A DNA stretch of 64,000 nucleotides from Gammaproteobacteria bacterium (GTDB lineage: Bacteria > Pseudomonadota > Gammaproteobacteria > Enterobacterales > Kangiellaceae). Where the stretch lies: NCBI GenBank assembly GCA_013373375.1, contig JABXHY010000033.1, positions 1 through 64,000 on the forward strand, given 5' to 3'. The notes below the pieces were generated by a model. The model had not been told where the DNA came from, ran no database searches, and saw nothing but the letters and a program-made list of their open reading frames with translations. The position numbers and the translations under genes were made by a program. The first letter of the stretch is position 1; the number at the start of each line of letters is the position of its first letter. Positions 35,246 through 43,966 of this stretch are shown one piece after another.

Positions 35246-36523
35246 ATGGAATTTTTTGACCATTACGCACTGACATTGCTGATTTTTGCAGCAATAGTCG
35301 GCTTTTTTATGGCCTGGGGTATCGGTGCCAACGACGTCGCGAACGCAATGGGTACTTCAGTTGGCTCCAAAGCTTTAACCATTAAGCAGGCAATATTGAT
35401 AGCGGCTATCTTCGAGTTTGCCGGAGCTTACCTGGCGGGAGGTGAAGTCACCTCGACCATACGCAAGGGCATCATTTCTTCCGAGCCTTTCGTCCCTCAC
35501 CCGGAACTGCTAGTACTCGGTATGATTGCAGCGCTGTTAGCCGCTGGAACTTGGCTCGCGATTGCATCAGCAAAAGGCTGGCCAGTCTCGACTACTCACT
35601 CGATTGTTGGCGCTATTATCGGCTTTGCTGTTGTCGGTGTGGGAATGGACGCTGTCAGTTGGGGTAAGGTTGGCGGAATCGTTGGTAGTTGGATTGTTAC
35701 GCCGGCGATATCAGGAGTTATTGCCTATCTCATATTCATGAGCGCGCAAAAATTAATTTTCGATACCGATAATCCGGTGCAAAATGCAAAAAAATACGTG
35801 CCTTTTTATATGGCGCTGGCAGGTTTTGTGTTGGCTCTGGTAACCATTAAAAAGGGACTTAAGCACATCGTTAAAGACGGTAATTTGGACATTTCAAATG
35901 CCGAAGCTTACCTTTACGCGGTTATAGTCGCTATTGGCGTTGCTTTAATTGGTGCCTTTTTCACCAGACGCGTCAAAATTGAAGCCAGTGCAGATAAAGA
36001 AATGCATTTTAACAATGTCGAAAAAATCTTTGCAGTATTAATGGTTGTAACTGCTTGCTGTATGGCTTTCGCACACGGCTCAAACGATGTTGCCAATGCC
36101 ATAGGACCTTTGGCGGCGATACAGAGCGTTATCGCAAACGACGGTGTGATTGTACCGAAAGCACAATTGGCCTGGTGGATACTGCCACTTGGCGGTATTG
36201 GTATTGTCGCTGGTTTAGCGTTATTCGGTAGTCGTGTTATGGCCACAATTGGTAAAGGGATTACTCATTTAACACCTTCTCGTGGATTTGCTGCAGAATT
36301 GGCCGCTGCAACAACGGTTGTTGTTGCCTCTGGTACTGGTCTGCCTATTTCAACCACTCAAACATTGGTCGGCGCGGTATTGGGTGTCGGAATGGCGCGA
36401 GGTATCGCTGCGTTGAATCTGGGTGTTGTGAGAAGCATAGTGATCAGTTGGGTCGTTACCCTGCCGATTGGAGCTCTGCTCTCAATAATCTTCTTTGTTA
36501 TTTTAGAGGCTATTTTTATCTAA
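35246..36523 (+). CDS. PiT-family inorganic phosphate transporter
   Basis: This 425-residue low-affinity phosphate permease has the two inverted PiT repeats with their signatures GANDVANAMGTSVG (N-terminal half) and HGSNDVANAIGPLAA (C-terminal half). About ten transmembrane helices are visible. Transport is by cation or metal-phosphate symport at the inner membrane. It forms an operon with the DUF47 gene and ends in a clear terminator at 36545. Gene symbol pitA is not claimed because the paralogue type cannot be told from sequence. Confidence 0.95.
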   Translation: MEFFDHYALTLLIFAAIVGFFMAWGIGANDVANAMGTSVGSKALTIKQAILIAAIFEFAGAYLAGGEVTSTIRKGIISSEPFVPHPELLVLGMIAALLAAGTWLAIASAKGWPVSTTHSIVGAIIGFAVVGVGMDAVSWGKVGGIVGSWIVTPAISGVIAYLIFMSAQKLIFDTDNPVQNAKKYVPFYMALAGFVLALVTIKKGLKHIVKDGNLDISNAEAYLYAVIVAIGVALIGAFFTRRVKIEASADKEMHFNNVEKIFAVLMVVTACCMAFAHGSNDVANAIGPLAAIQSVIANDGVIVPKAQLAWWILPLGGIGIVAGLALFGSRVMATIGKGITHLTPSRGFAAELAAATTVVVASGTGLPISTTQTLVGAVLGVGMARGIAALNLGVVRSIVISWVVTLPIGALLSIIFFVILEAIFI

Positions 36524-36544
36524 TTACCTCTACCTCTTTGAATT

Positions 36545-36573
36545 AACGGGACCTTATGGTCCCGTTGCTTTTT
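36545..36573 (+). terminator. Rho-independent terminator of the pit operon
   Basis: AACGGGACC and GGTCCCGTT pair perfectly around a TTAT loop and are followed by GCTTTTT. A second weaker hairpin (AAGCG-CTTAT-CGCTT then five more T) lies at 36596-36615 as a possible backup. Confidence 0.88.
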
Positions 36574-36595
36574 CTGAATCCTTGTTAATAAAATC

Positions 36596-36615
36596 AAGCG
36601 CTTATCGCTTTTTTT
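36596..36615 (+). terminator. Weak second terminator
   Basis: A five-base stem (AAGCG/CGCTT) with a CTTAT loop runs into a seven-T tract. The stem is short, so this is probably a minor backup to the strong hairpin 40 bases upstream. Confidence 0.4.
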
Positions 36616-36713
36616 GGGATGCCAATTGCATCACAGATCAGACTAATTTGTAGCCTGTTCTTCGTCAGCACAATCTTTTACAATGGCCCAAACGATTGTG
36701 ATGGGAAACTATT

Positions 36714-37304
36714 GTGAAATACTTAATTTTAAGTTTGTTAGCCGGTGTAACAGCCATTAATGTCTGGGCAGAAAAAACCGCCTACGTTACTGACAATCTC
36801 AGCACTGCCGTGCGCAGTGGTGCAACCAATGAATATCGAATTCTCTTCTATCTTCCAGCGGGCACCCAATTAACCGTGCTCGACGACCCAGCCGAAAACG
36901 GCTTTGTTAAAGTGCGAGACGGACAAGGCAGGGAAGGCTGGACACTTGAACGTTTCGTGACCGAGCAAAAAGGCGCACGCATTCGCTTGGCAGAAACTCA
37001 AGAACAGCTGTCAAAAGCATTGTTGGAAATTGAAAGTTTAAAGCAACAACATCAAAAGCAATTGAGTTCGATCCAAGAGAAAATGAATCAATCGCAACAG
37101 CTAATCGAAGAAGCCCAGAATTTTCAGCAGACCATCAGTGAGCTACAAACAAAAAACTCAACACTTATGCAACAAAATCGGCGCATGAATGATCGCTACC
37201 TGAAAGAGTGGTTTTTTGCCGGAAGTGGCGTCATTCTTGTTGGGATTATATTTGGTTTGTTACTCGGTCGAATGAGTCGGAAAAAGAAAAGCGGCTGGGC
37301 GTAA
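36714..37304 (+). CDS. ygiM: TIGR04211 family SH3 domain protein (YgiM-like)
   Basis: The 196-residue protein has a signal peptide (MKYLILSLLAGVTAINVWA), a bacterial SH3 domain at about residues 22-85 (TDNLSTAVRSG, LPAGTQLTVL, GREGWTLERF), a coiled coil from about 92 to 165 and a C-terminal transmembrane helix (about 170-188). The RRMNDRYLKEWFFAGSGV segment is typical of TIGR04211. It is probably periplasmic and anchored at the C-terminus. The start is GTG with GGGAA upstream. The gene sits beside ygiF and cca in E. coli; here the PiT pair lies between it and ygiF. Confidence 0.92.
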   Translation: MKYLILSLLAGVTAINVWAEKTAYVTDNLSTAVRSGATNEYRILFYLPAGTQLTVLDDPAENGFVKVRDGQGREGWTLERFVTEQKGARIRLAETQEQLSKALLEIESLKQQHQKQLSSIQEKMNQSQQLIEEAQNFQQTISELQTKNSTLMQQNRRMNDRYLKEWFFAGSGVILVGIIFGLLLGRMSRKKKSGWA

Positions 37305-37307
37305 TCT

Positions 37308-37547
37308 TTGGTTCGTTCTCCTTGCCGCAGCACCTGCAAACTCAATGAGGATGATGTTTGCATTGGCTGTTTTCGTCATATGCAAGACATCGCAAATTGG
37401 AACAAAATGTCAGACCGGGCGCGCCACATTGCAATAATTAGAACACAGAAAAGACGCCTGGCTCGACCCTATGAAGAGCAAGATTTAAATCAAGTAAGTC
37501 CAGTAGATTCATTGAAACACCGGCAATATAAACAGCAGAATGATTGA
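37308..37547 (+). CDS. DUF1289 zinc-ribbon-like protein
   Basis: The 79-residue protein has the DUF1289 cysteine set C6, C10, C18, C21 (CRSTC and CIGCFR spacing), followed by the I-x-x-W motif and a basic tail. It is probably a small metal-binding protein. The start is a TTG three bases after the ygiM stop, so translation is probably coupled. The stop overlaps the next gene start by one base (TGATG). Function is unknown for the family. Confidence 0.82.
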   Translation: MVRSPCRSTCKLNEDDVCIGCFRHMQDIANWNKMSDRARHIAIIRTQKRRLARPYEEQDLNQVSPVDSLKHRQYKQQND

Positions 37548-37777
37548 TGGATTACCTTAATTTATTTCTAATCCTGTGTGCTGGCTCTCTGGTATTTAAA
37601 ATTGCCGAATATGAAAAACGAAAAGGTTGGCTATGGGCACTGATATGTGTCGCCGTTGGCTTTATTTTATCACCGGCTTTTTCAAGTCCCATCCTATTTT
37701 TTATTGCTCTAATTTTCTTGATGTATTCAATTATGTTTATTTTAAACCTGCTAAAACCAACAAGTATTAATAAATGA
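37547..37777 (+). CDS. Small membrane protein, unknown
   Basis: The 76-residue protein has three closely packed hydrophobic segments (about 4-16, 28-48 and 50-68) linked by a charged EYEKRKG loop. Its ATG overlaps the DUF1289 stop by one base, showing translational coupling in the ygiM operon. No family was recognised, and it is probably an inner-membrane protein of that operon. Confidence 0.65.
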   Translation: MDYLNLFLILCAGSLVFKIAEYEKRKGWLWALICVAVGFILSPAFSSPILFFIALIFLMYSIMFILNLLKPTSINK

Positions 37778-37833
37778 ACGGTATTGTATTTAGATTTTTA
37801 AGTTGATTTTTTTATGCAACCTGAATCAATTAT

Positions 37834-37919
37834 TATAATGCGTCTGCGCAGGTTCAATAACAAATAGTAGAGAGTTTAACGACAAACGAGCCAGTCGCAT
37901 TACTGCAATTGACTCGTTT
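37834..37919 (+). ncRNA. Candidate short transcript with terminal hairpin
   Basis: A perfect TATAAT at 37834-37839 sits in a gene-free gap. About 45 bases later AAACGAG (37884-37890) and CTCGTTT (37913-37919) can form a stem, extendable with one mismatch. An AACCTG/CAGGTT inverted repeat also brackets the TATAAT. There is no clear -35 box and no long T-run, so this could equally be a weak terminator for the flanking genes. Confidence 0.2.
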
Positions 37920-37959
37920 ATTATGGATTACTAAATAAATAATAGAAGATGATTCAAAA

Positions 37960-38820
37960 TTAAAATACCGCCCATGGTTTCCAACCAGTGAACAAAATAA
38001 CAGCCATCAGAATAACGCTTACAAGTACACCAACTTTCGCTGCAGACTGATCACCTTGATTCGAATTAGAGTTAAACATCATGTTCATCGCGCACGGCGG
38101 CGCTAACGCACTGAACATTACAGCTTGCGCTATTACCGATGATAGCGACAGTACATTAATCGCAATCGCACCGACGAGAAAGCCACACACCAATCTAAAA
38201 AATACTGTTACATAAGCTTCCGCATCTTTGTAACCTGTCATTGGGAATAAAAATGCCCCAAGGTAAACAAGAAACAATACAAAAGAAGCATCAACAACTG
38301 GATCAATCGTTTGATAAACAAGAGACATATTGAAAGGGATAAAGATAAAAATAATACCTAGAACCGTCGCGTACAACCAAGGTTCTTTGATAATCGCAGT
38401 AAAGTCACCGCTTTTAATTATTTGAATCACAAAAACAGTTATCAGTACCCCTATTAAAAAGGCACTTGCTGTCCCCAATCCAGAGCCTCCCATAGATAAC
38501 GCAAGAAATGGAATAGTGAAAAAGCCTACATTTGGCAAACTAACAGAGTTATCCATTTGCACTCTTAAAAGCCGATTTCCAAACGTAAACAGAAGATAAC
38601 CAGCTAATGCTACTGCAGCACCTGTGAGAGATAGCTTTAAGAACAACTCAAAACTTAAACGGCCTGCAATGGAGCTGAACAGTACTAAAGGAAGACAAAC
38701 AAATCGCACTATTATAGATAATGTACTCGAGTTTAAACCTGCCCAACGCGCCAATCCATACCCAGCCAATAGAGGAAATAAGAAAGGCATTATTTTGAAT
38801 ATTAAAGAATAAAAAGTCAT
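37960..38820 (-). CDS. AEC family transporter (auxin-efflux-carrier type)
   Basis: This integral membrane protein of about 286 residues has roughly ten hydrophobic helices arranged as the two inverted five-helix units of the AEC family, with the PLLAGYGLARW opening. Family members move small carboxylates or related compounds; the substrate here is unknown. The ATG at 38820 has AGGGC about ten bases upstream; a GTG three codons earlier is an alternative. It is a single gene, convergent with the ygiM operon. Confidence 0.85.
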   Translation of the reverse strand: MTFYSLIFKIMPFLFPLLAGYGLARWAGLNSSTLSIIVRFVCLPLVLFSSIAGRLSFELFLKLSLTGAAVALAGYLLFTFGNRLLRVQMDNSVSLPNVGFFTIPFLALSMGGSGLGTASAFLIGVLITVFVIQIIKSGDFTAIIKEPWLYATVLGIIFIFIPFNMSLVYQTIDPVVDASFVLFLVYLGAFLFPMTGYKDAEAYVTVFFRLVCGFLVGAIAINVLSLSSVIAQAVMFSALAPPCAMNMMFNSNSNQGDQSAAKVGVLVSVILMAVILFTGWKPWAVF

Positions 38821-39028
38821 TGTTTTCACTGCCCTGTTTTAATGAAAGTATATTCCGACTCAACACTACCAACGAGACCGGTTACCCACTTTTATTACAT
38901 TACTGCAATCATAGTAATTAACTTCAATAGGCTTTTATGTGACGAAGTTTGTAATTAATAGTCATTAAAATAGGCACTATTCACATTCTAAATAGCGTCT
39001 TAGAAAAAAATCTACAAAAGAAAGCTTC

Positions 39029-39283
39029 TCAAAATGAGTCTGAATCGATTTGCACATCAAAAATCATAATATCTTCTTGGTAACCCAGCTGCTCTAAAAA
39101 TAGCTGTTCTACAGCTTTTAGGTCTCCGATTTTCCGAGAGTGATCGTACAAGACTATCTTTTTATCAGCTTCTTTCTTTATTGTGAACGCTGTTTCAAGG
39201 TACCCCGTTGACTTATAACCACCTGAATTAAAATAGCGAATGCGATACCTTTTCACCAATGATTTCTCATCTTTATGAGTCAT
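39029..39283 (-). CDS. Small soluble protein, unknown
   Basis: The 84-residue hydrophilic product is rich in Lys, Tyr and Asp, with an N-terminal basic stretch (KSLVKRYRIRYF) and an acidic C-terminus (FDVQIDSDSF). It has no signal or membrane segment. It follows a hybrid kinase gene by 48 bases on the same strand, so it may be cotranscribed with it. No family was recognised and the upstream ribosome-binding site is weak. Confidence 0.5.
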   Translation of the reverse strand: MTHKDEKSLVKRYRIRYFNSGGYKSTGYLETAFTIKKEADKKIVLYDHSRKIGDLKAVEQLFLEQLGYQEDIMIFDVQIDSDSF

Positions 39284-39331
39284 ATATTAAATAGTAGCAA
39301 AGCCAGCTATCTTCGAAAAACTTTTCTACAA

Positions 39332-40993
39332 TCACGAAGATAATGTTTTACGTAAATACTCATACAAAGTTGGTTTTATTATTGGCTTTGCCAAAAAGGT
39401 TGAATTGCTTTCTTTTGCTTTATCGATGGTTTCGGGTGATACATCACCAGATAAAAATGCCACTGGAATATTTTTTATGGCGGAGTCTTCGCGAAGTTTT
39501 TCGAGTATTTCAAACCCACTCATCCCAGGCATCCGAATATCCAAGAATATAACGTCTGGCAAGAAAGATTTGACTGCTTCAAAACTGTCGCTTGCGTTGG
39601 ACACCATCATAAGGTTGGCATTTGTTGGCGATATAAATCCTTTAAACACAAGTTGGTTTACTGCGTTATCTTCCACTAATAGAATTTTCTTATTCGACAG
39701 CTCAGGCACAGATTCATTAACGGCTTCTTGTTCGCTTGCTTTAACTGATTCAACAAAAGGAAAAGTTACAATAAACTTTGACCCTTTTCCAACATCACTT
39801 TCTACTGATATTTTACCTCCAAGAAAATCCGTTAATTCTTTTACAATTGTTAAGCCAAGTCCTGAGCTTGGCTGATCATTTCCAATATGATTATCACTTT
39901 GCCTGAATGGCTCAAAAATTCTTTGAATATCCTTTTTTGCAATGCCTTTTCCTGAGTCTGATACGATAAAACTCAGTTTATTATCTTCGACCTTAACCGT
40001 AATAGAAACTTTTGAGTGAGCGGGAGAGAACTTAATTGCATTGCCAAACAAGTTCATTAATATTTGCAGTAATTTTGTTCTATCAAGTTCTATGTCCTTA
40101 TCAACTTCGACCTTGGTTGTAACTAAAATATGTTTTTCACGCGCCCGTGAGTAATTTATTTTAGTAAGATCATCAATAAGCACCTTCAAATCGATCGACT
40201 CATCAACTCTGTTCATTTTTCCCGATTCAATTTTTGAAATATCGAGAACATGATTCACCATTTCATATAAATTAGACGCAGCTGTCCGAATCATATCAAG
40301 TTCCGACTCTAATGAGTCCTCTCGGGAGTCAGGCTTTACCGGATAGCGTTCGGTCAAAAATGTCGACAGTCCCAAAATACCATTAAGTGGTGTTCGAATT
40401 TCATGACTCACATGATTTAAAAACTGCGTTTTTAATTTCGCTAACTTATCAAGTTTTCGATTGGCAATAGACAACCTCTTTTTTGCTTTGGCTTCGCTTT
40501 TTAATAAAAGCCTCAACTCTAATTGCGACATTAATTGCCGACCTAATGCTTTTAATGCGCATTTGTGTTCGTTGGATAAAGCTCTTGGCTTCCGATCGAT
40601 GACACAAAGAGTGCCAATGGGCAAACCGCCTCTGCTTAATATTTGAGTGCCTGCGTAAAAGCGGATATCAGGGTGTCCTGTTACAAGAGGATTATCTGAA
40701 AAACGATCATCTTTTGTTGCGTCCTCAACATAAAATACTTCCTGTTCGTGAATGGCGTGTGCGCAAAAAGCTAAGTCTCGGTGTGTTTCTTCAGCGTCAA
40801 GCCCTACTCTTGATTTAAACCATTGCCGCGACTCGTCAACTAAACTGAAAAGAGCTATCGGAGCGTCGCATATGGTGGACGCTAGTAAAGTCAGATCGTC
40901 GAATTCCTGCTCAGGAAGCGTATCGAGAATTTCATATTCCAGTAACGCATCCAGCCTCTGTTGCTCTTTTGGATGAAGTTTCGCAGGCTTCAT
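39332..40993 (-). CDS. Soluble GAF-domain hybrid histidine kinase
   Basis: The 553-residue protein has an N-terminal GAF domain (about residues 25-160), a HisKA domain with phospho-acceptor H197 in NHVSHEIRTPLNG, and an HATPase domain (about 300-425) with the N-box and G-rich DSGKGIAKKD and GLGLTIV. A C-terminal receiver has phospho-acceptor D485 in FLDIRMPG. There is no transmembrane segment, so it senses a cytoplasmic signal through GAF. It lacks its own HPt domain and DNA-binding output. No partner regulator is adjacent, and the LuxR-type regulator at 41169 has its own kinase. Confidence 0.92.
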   Translation of the reverse strand: MKPAKLHPKEQQRLDALLEYEILDTLPEQEFDDLTLLASTICDAPIALFSLVDESRQWFKSRVGLDAEETHRDLAFCAHAIHEQEVFYVEDATKDDRFSDNPLVTGHPDIRFYAGTQILSRGGLPIGTLCVIDRKPRALSNEHKCALKALGRQLMSQLELRLLLKSEAKAKKRLSIANRKLDKLAKLKTQFLNHVSHEIRTPLNGILGLSTFLTERYPVKPDSREDSLESELDMIRTAASNLYEMVNHVLDISKIESGKMNRVDESIDLKVLIDDLTKINYSRAREKHILVTTKVEVDKDIELDRTKLLQILMNLFGNAIKFSPAHSKVSITVKVEDNKLSFIVSDSGKGIAKKDIQRIFEPFRQSDNHIGNDQPSSGLGLTIVKELTDFLGGKISVESDVGKGSKFIVTFPFVESVKASEQEAVNESVPELSNKKILLVEDNAVNQLVFKGFISPTNANLMMVSNASDSFEAVKSFLPDVIFLDIRMPGMSGFEILEKLREDSAIKNIPVAFLSGDVSPETIDKAKESNSTFLAKPIIKPTLYEYLRKTLSS

Positions 40994-41168
40994 ACAACCC
41001 TTTTGCCAAACTGAAAGGTGGTAACTTAATTAAAGTCTAGTCGAAAAAGGCCGTTTGTCAGTGACTATTCTCTAGTTTGCCATCAAGTGTTCAAAAGTGT
41101 CTAACAAGAATGAGATACTTAGGGTCGTAAGCATTGGGGGTCGTAAGCATTGGGAAATAACCATAGCG

Positions 41169-41807
41169 TCACAGCATATTGCGCTCTAAGGCAAGTAGTA
41201 CGGCTCGAGTTCTATCTCGAACCCCTAGCTTCGACAGAATATTCGAAACATGATTTTTGATGGTTCCTTCCGATTTATGGAGTGCTCCAGCAATTTCCTT
41301 ATTCGAATAACCGCCAGCCACAAGTCGAAGTATTTCGACCTCACGAACGGTTAGCGCTTCATTAGCAGTAGCACCATAATTATCATTTCCCGATGGACTG
41401 TTCCGCAGTAAATTATCGGTAATAGCTGGGAGTAAAAAGCTTTCGCCTTTAGCCACTTGAGCAATAGCTTCTATTAGAGTTTCCAGAGATACGTCTTTTA
41501 ATAAAAATCCTTTTGCTCCATTTGAAATACTTTGCAATATTAGTTCATGATCATCGAAGGTTGTTAAAACCAAACATGGTGTTGCGACTGCCTCTTGATG
41601 AAGCTGTTTTAACGTTGTTAATCCGTCTTGTTGCGGCATCGACATGTCGAGTAATATAACGTCAGGCTTTAGTTCTCGTACGGCATTTAACACAAAGCGA
41701 CCATCAGAACACTCACCGACGACTTCAACTTGATCACTTAGCGATAATAGACTTTTGATTCCATCGCGAATCAATTTTTGGTCATCGACTAATAACACTT
41801 TGAACAT
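41169..41807 (-). CDS. NarL/FixJ-type response regulator
   Basis: This 212-residue regulator has a receiver domain with phospho-acceptor D54 (ILLDMSMPQQDG) and a C-terminal LuxR helix-turn-helix (LTVREVEILRLVAGGYSNKEIA, GTIKNHVSNIL; segments trimmed). It is cotranscribed with the sensor kinase upstream (18-base gap), forming a classic pair. Targets may include the divergent DUF2306-like gene at 43116. Confidence 0.95.
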   Translation of the reverse strand: MFKVLLVDDQKLIRDGIKSLLSLSDQVEVVGECSDGRFVLNAVRELKPDVILLDMSMPQQDGLTTLKQLHQEAVATPCLVLTTFDDHELILQSISNGAKGFLLKDVSLETLIEAIAQVAKGESFLLPAITDNLLRNSPSGNDNYGATANEALTVREVEILRLVAGGYSNKEIAGALHKSEGTIKNHVSNILSKLGVRDRTRAVLLALERNML

Positions 41808-41825
41808 ACTATTTTCTCTGTAACG

Positions 41826-42959
41826 CTATTGCTTTGGTAACTCAATGGAATAATGCAAAGCATTATTCTTTCGTTTTAGAACCAGACTTCCAGCCAATTG
41901 TTCGACCCGTTCTCTCATGCCAGTTAAGCCATTACCTTCAGAATATGTCTCAAGTAACCGACCATTATCCCAAATATTAACCTGTGTTGACCGCTCACTG
42001 TGCGTAACTTCCACCCATAGGTCAGTCGCATTACTGTGCCTTAAACTGTTAGTAACCGCCTCTTGAACGCAACGAAAAATTGCCTGTGCAGCCTGACTGT
42101 CCTCTATTGATAAGTTATTATCAATCTTAAGATGAATGGCTAGTCGAGGCACATTTTGAACCATTAAATTTAATGATTTCTTAAGATCAATACCTTCAGA
42201 AGTCCGCAAAGAATCAACCGCATCTCGCACGTCGTTTAATAATAATTTAGCAATACTGTGGCACTCTTGTATGTGCAACTTTACCGTATCGTCTGACAGT
42301 CGCTCCGCCACCTGCAGTTTAATTGTTAATCCTGTTAAATGATGACCGACTAGATCATGAAGTTCGCGAGCAATTCGTGTTCGTTCAGATTGCCGAGATA
42401 AATCCGACAAGAGTGCTTGAGTCGCAATGAGCTGGTCATTTTTTTGCCTTAGCTCGAGTGTAATGGCTTTTTCTCGATGATTAGACATTGCCAACAATAA
42501 GGCAAACATGTGAAAAGTACCGTACAGAACACCTTGAATCCACATAGGCTCGCCTCGAACCCAAGCAGCCAAACCAAACCATGCAATTACAACCAGTAAG
42601 CTAACAAAAAATGCCCATCGAATCGTCAAAAAGTAAGCCAAGACAGCTGCCCATATGATGGTCAGGATTGCTAAAAAGTCGAACCTCAAGATCCACAATA
42701 AACCAAACGCTGCTAAAACCATTGAACACAAAAATAAACTACGAATTTTACCCAGTTGAAACACACTCAAACTTTCTCGAGTGGCAAGTAAAAAACTGGC
42801 TGTATAAATCAAAAACAATATGGTGACGGTGGCAAGATGCGGTTCATTTTTGAATTCATTCGTTACCTGTAAGTAAACGGTAATGATGTAAACAGCTGCA
42901 ATTGTTATAAGTGCAGCGACGTCTCCAGCATCAAGTTTTTGTTTCGCAACGCGTTTCAT
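41826..42959 (-). CDS. NarL-type sensor histidine kinase (HisKA_3)
   Basis: The 377-residue membrane kinase has about five N-terminal transmembrane helices (residues 15-155), a short coiled linker, and a HisKA_3 dimerisation region with phospho-acceptor H201 in RIARELHDLVGHHL. A C-terminal HATPase_c domain has the G-box GNGLTGMRERV. It resembles DesK-type kinases that sense membrane or small-molecule signals. It pairs with the downstream response regulator and diverges from the DUF2306-like membrane protein gene. Confidence 0.93.
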   Translation of the reverse strand: MKRVAKQKLDAGDVAALITIAAVYIITVYLQVTNEFKNEPHLATVTILFLIYTASFLLATRESLSVFQLGKIRSLFLCSMVLAAFGLLWILRFDFLAILTIIWAAVLAYFLTIRWAFFVSLLVVIAWFGLAAWVRGEPMWIQGVLYGTFHMFALLLAMSNHREKAITLELRQKNDQLIATQALLSDLSRQSERTRIARELHDLVGHHLTGLTIKLQVAERLSDDTVKLHIQECHSIAKLLLNDVRDAVDSLRTSEGIDLKKSLNLMVQNVPRLAIHLKIDNNLSIEDSQAAQAIFRCVQEAVTNSLRHSNATDLWVEVTHSERSTQVNIWDNGRLLETYSEGNGLTGMRERVEQLAGSLVLKRKNNALHYSIELPKQ

Positions 42960-43115
42960 TATCGGTCTTCTTTAAAGTGTATGACTTAGTATGGCTTAGC
43001 TTTAGTTTACCGGCTATAGGCCAAAAGTCATGGTTTACTATTATGACTTTCAGCACGCGCTATCGATAACGCTCCTCATTAAACTATCTCTAATGACTAT
43101 GAAAGGAGCTTTACA

Positions 43116-43907
43116 ATGTTACTAATCCATAAAATAACGCTTTATTCGCATATTTTTATTGGTTTCATATCTTTAATTCTATTTTGGGTTCCTGTTTTTG
43201 CTAAAAAAGGTTCTCCATTGCACAACAGGGTAGGCGGTTGGTTTGTAAATGCTATCTGGGTAGTATCGATCAGCGGAATTATAATGAGCCTGATCGTTTG
43301 GTGGGATCCTCTGGCGATTCGCTTACCTGTTGAGTTCGTCGAGCCCGGCCGAGCAGCCAAAATCATTAACTCACAACGCACCTCTTCAGAATTTTTACTC
43401 ATGCTATCGCTATTAGTTTTAGTGAGTGTGAAACAAGCGATGCTCGTATTGAAGGTTCGCACCGATAGAAGTCGGTTGCGAAAGTGGCATCATTTGATGT
43501 GGATTTTTGCATTAATTTTACTGGCAATGGTTATTGGAACTAAAGGCTTTATACAGGGTCACATTTTGCTGATGATTTTTGGTCCTATCGGCTTGTCAGC
43601 TGGGTTAGGAGCTCTTAAATATATTTACAAGTCAGAGTTAAAATCTCGAGAGTGGATCTTGGAACACTTCTCGAACATCATTGGTTGTGGTATCGGCGTA
43701 TACACTGCGTTTTTTGCTTTTGGTGGAAGAGCCTTCATGCAAGAGTTGTTACCTGGTGCATTGCAAGTCATTCCCTGGATCGTTCCTGGAATTGCAGGCA
43801 CTTTGGCAATCGTTCTCTATAAGCCGAAATATACCAAGCTATATCGAGTTAAAAAAAGCGAAAGTAAATATAGCGCTCAAGAAACACTTGAGACCACAAC
43901 TCAGTAA
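43116..43907 (+). CDS. DUF2306-like membrane protein
   Basis: This 263-residue protein has six to seven transmembrane helices. The N-terminal HKITLYSHIFIGF, the PLHNRVGGWF motif and the conserved histidines in KWHHLMW and HI resemble DUF2306-type predicted membrane proteins. AGGAG lies eight bases upstream of the ATG. It diverges from the sensor-kinase/regulator pair, which makes it a good candidate target of that system. The biochemical role is unknown. Confidence 0.7.
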   Translation: MLLIHKITLYSHIFIGFISLILFWVPVFAKKGSPLHNRVGGWFVNAIWVVSISGIIMSLIVWWDPLAIRLPVEFVEPGRAAKIINSQRTSSEFLLMLSLLVLVSVKQAMLVLKVRTDRSRLRKWHHLMWIFALILLAMVIGTKGFIQGHILLMIFGPIGLSAGLGALKYIYKSELKSREWILEHFSNIIGCGIGVYTAFFAFGGRAFMQELLPGALQVIPWIVPGIAGTLAIVLYKPKYTKLYRVKKSESKYSAQETLETTTQ

Positions 43908-43966
43908 GTAATGCGAAAGAAACATGCTGAGAATTAAATAATGCATCTAAGCCAAGGAAAACAAAT

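Noticed and set aside
39405-39875. 156-codon frame opposite the hybrid kinase
   Set aside because: Wholly inside a well-supported gene on the other strand, low-complexity Ser-rich, with no motif.
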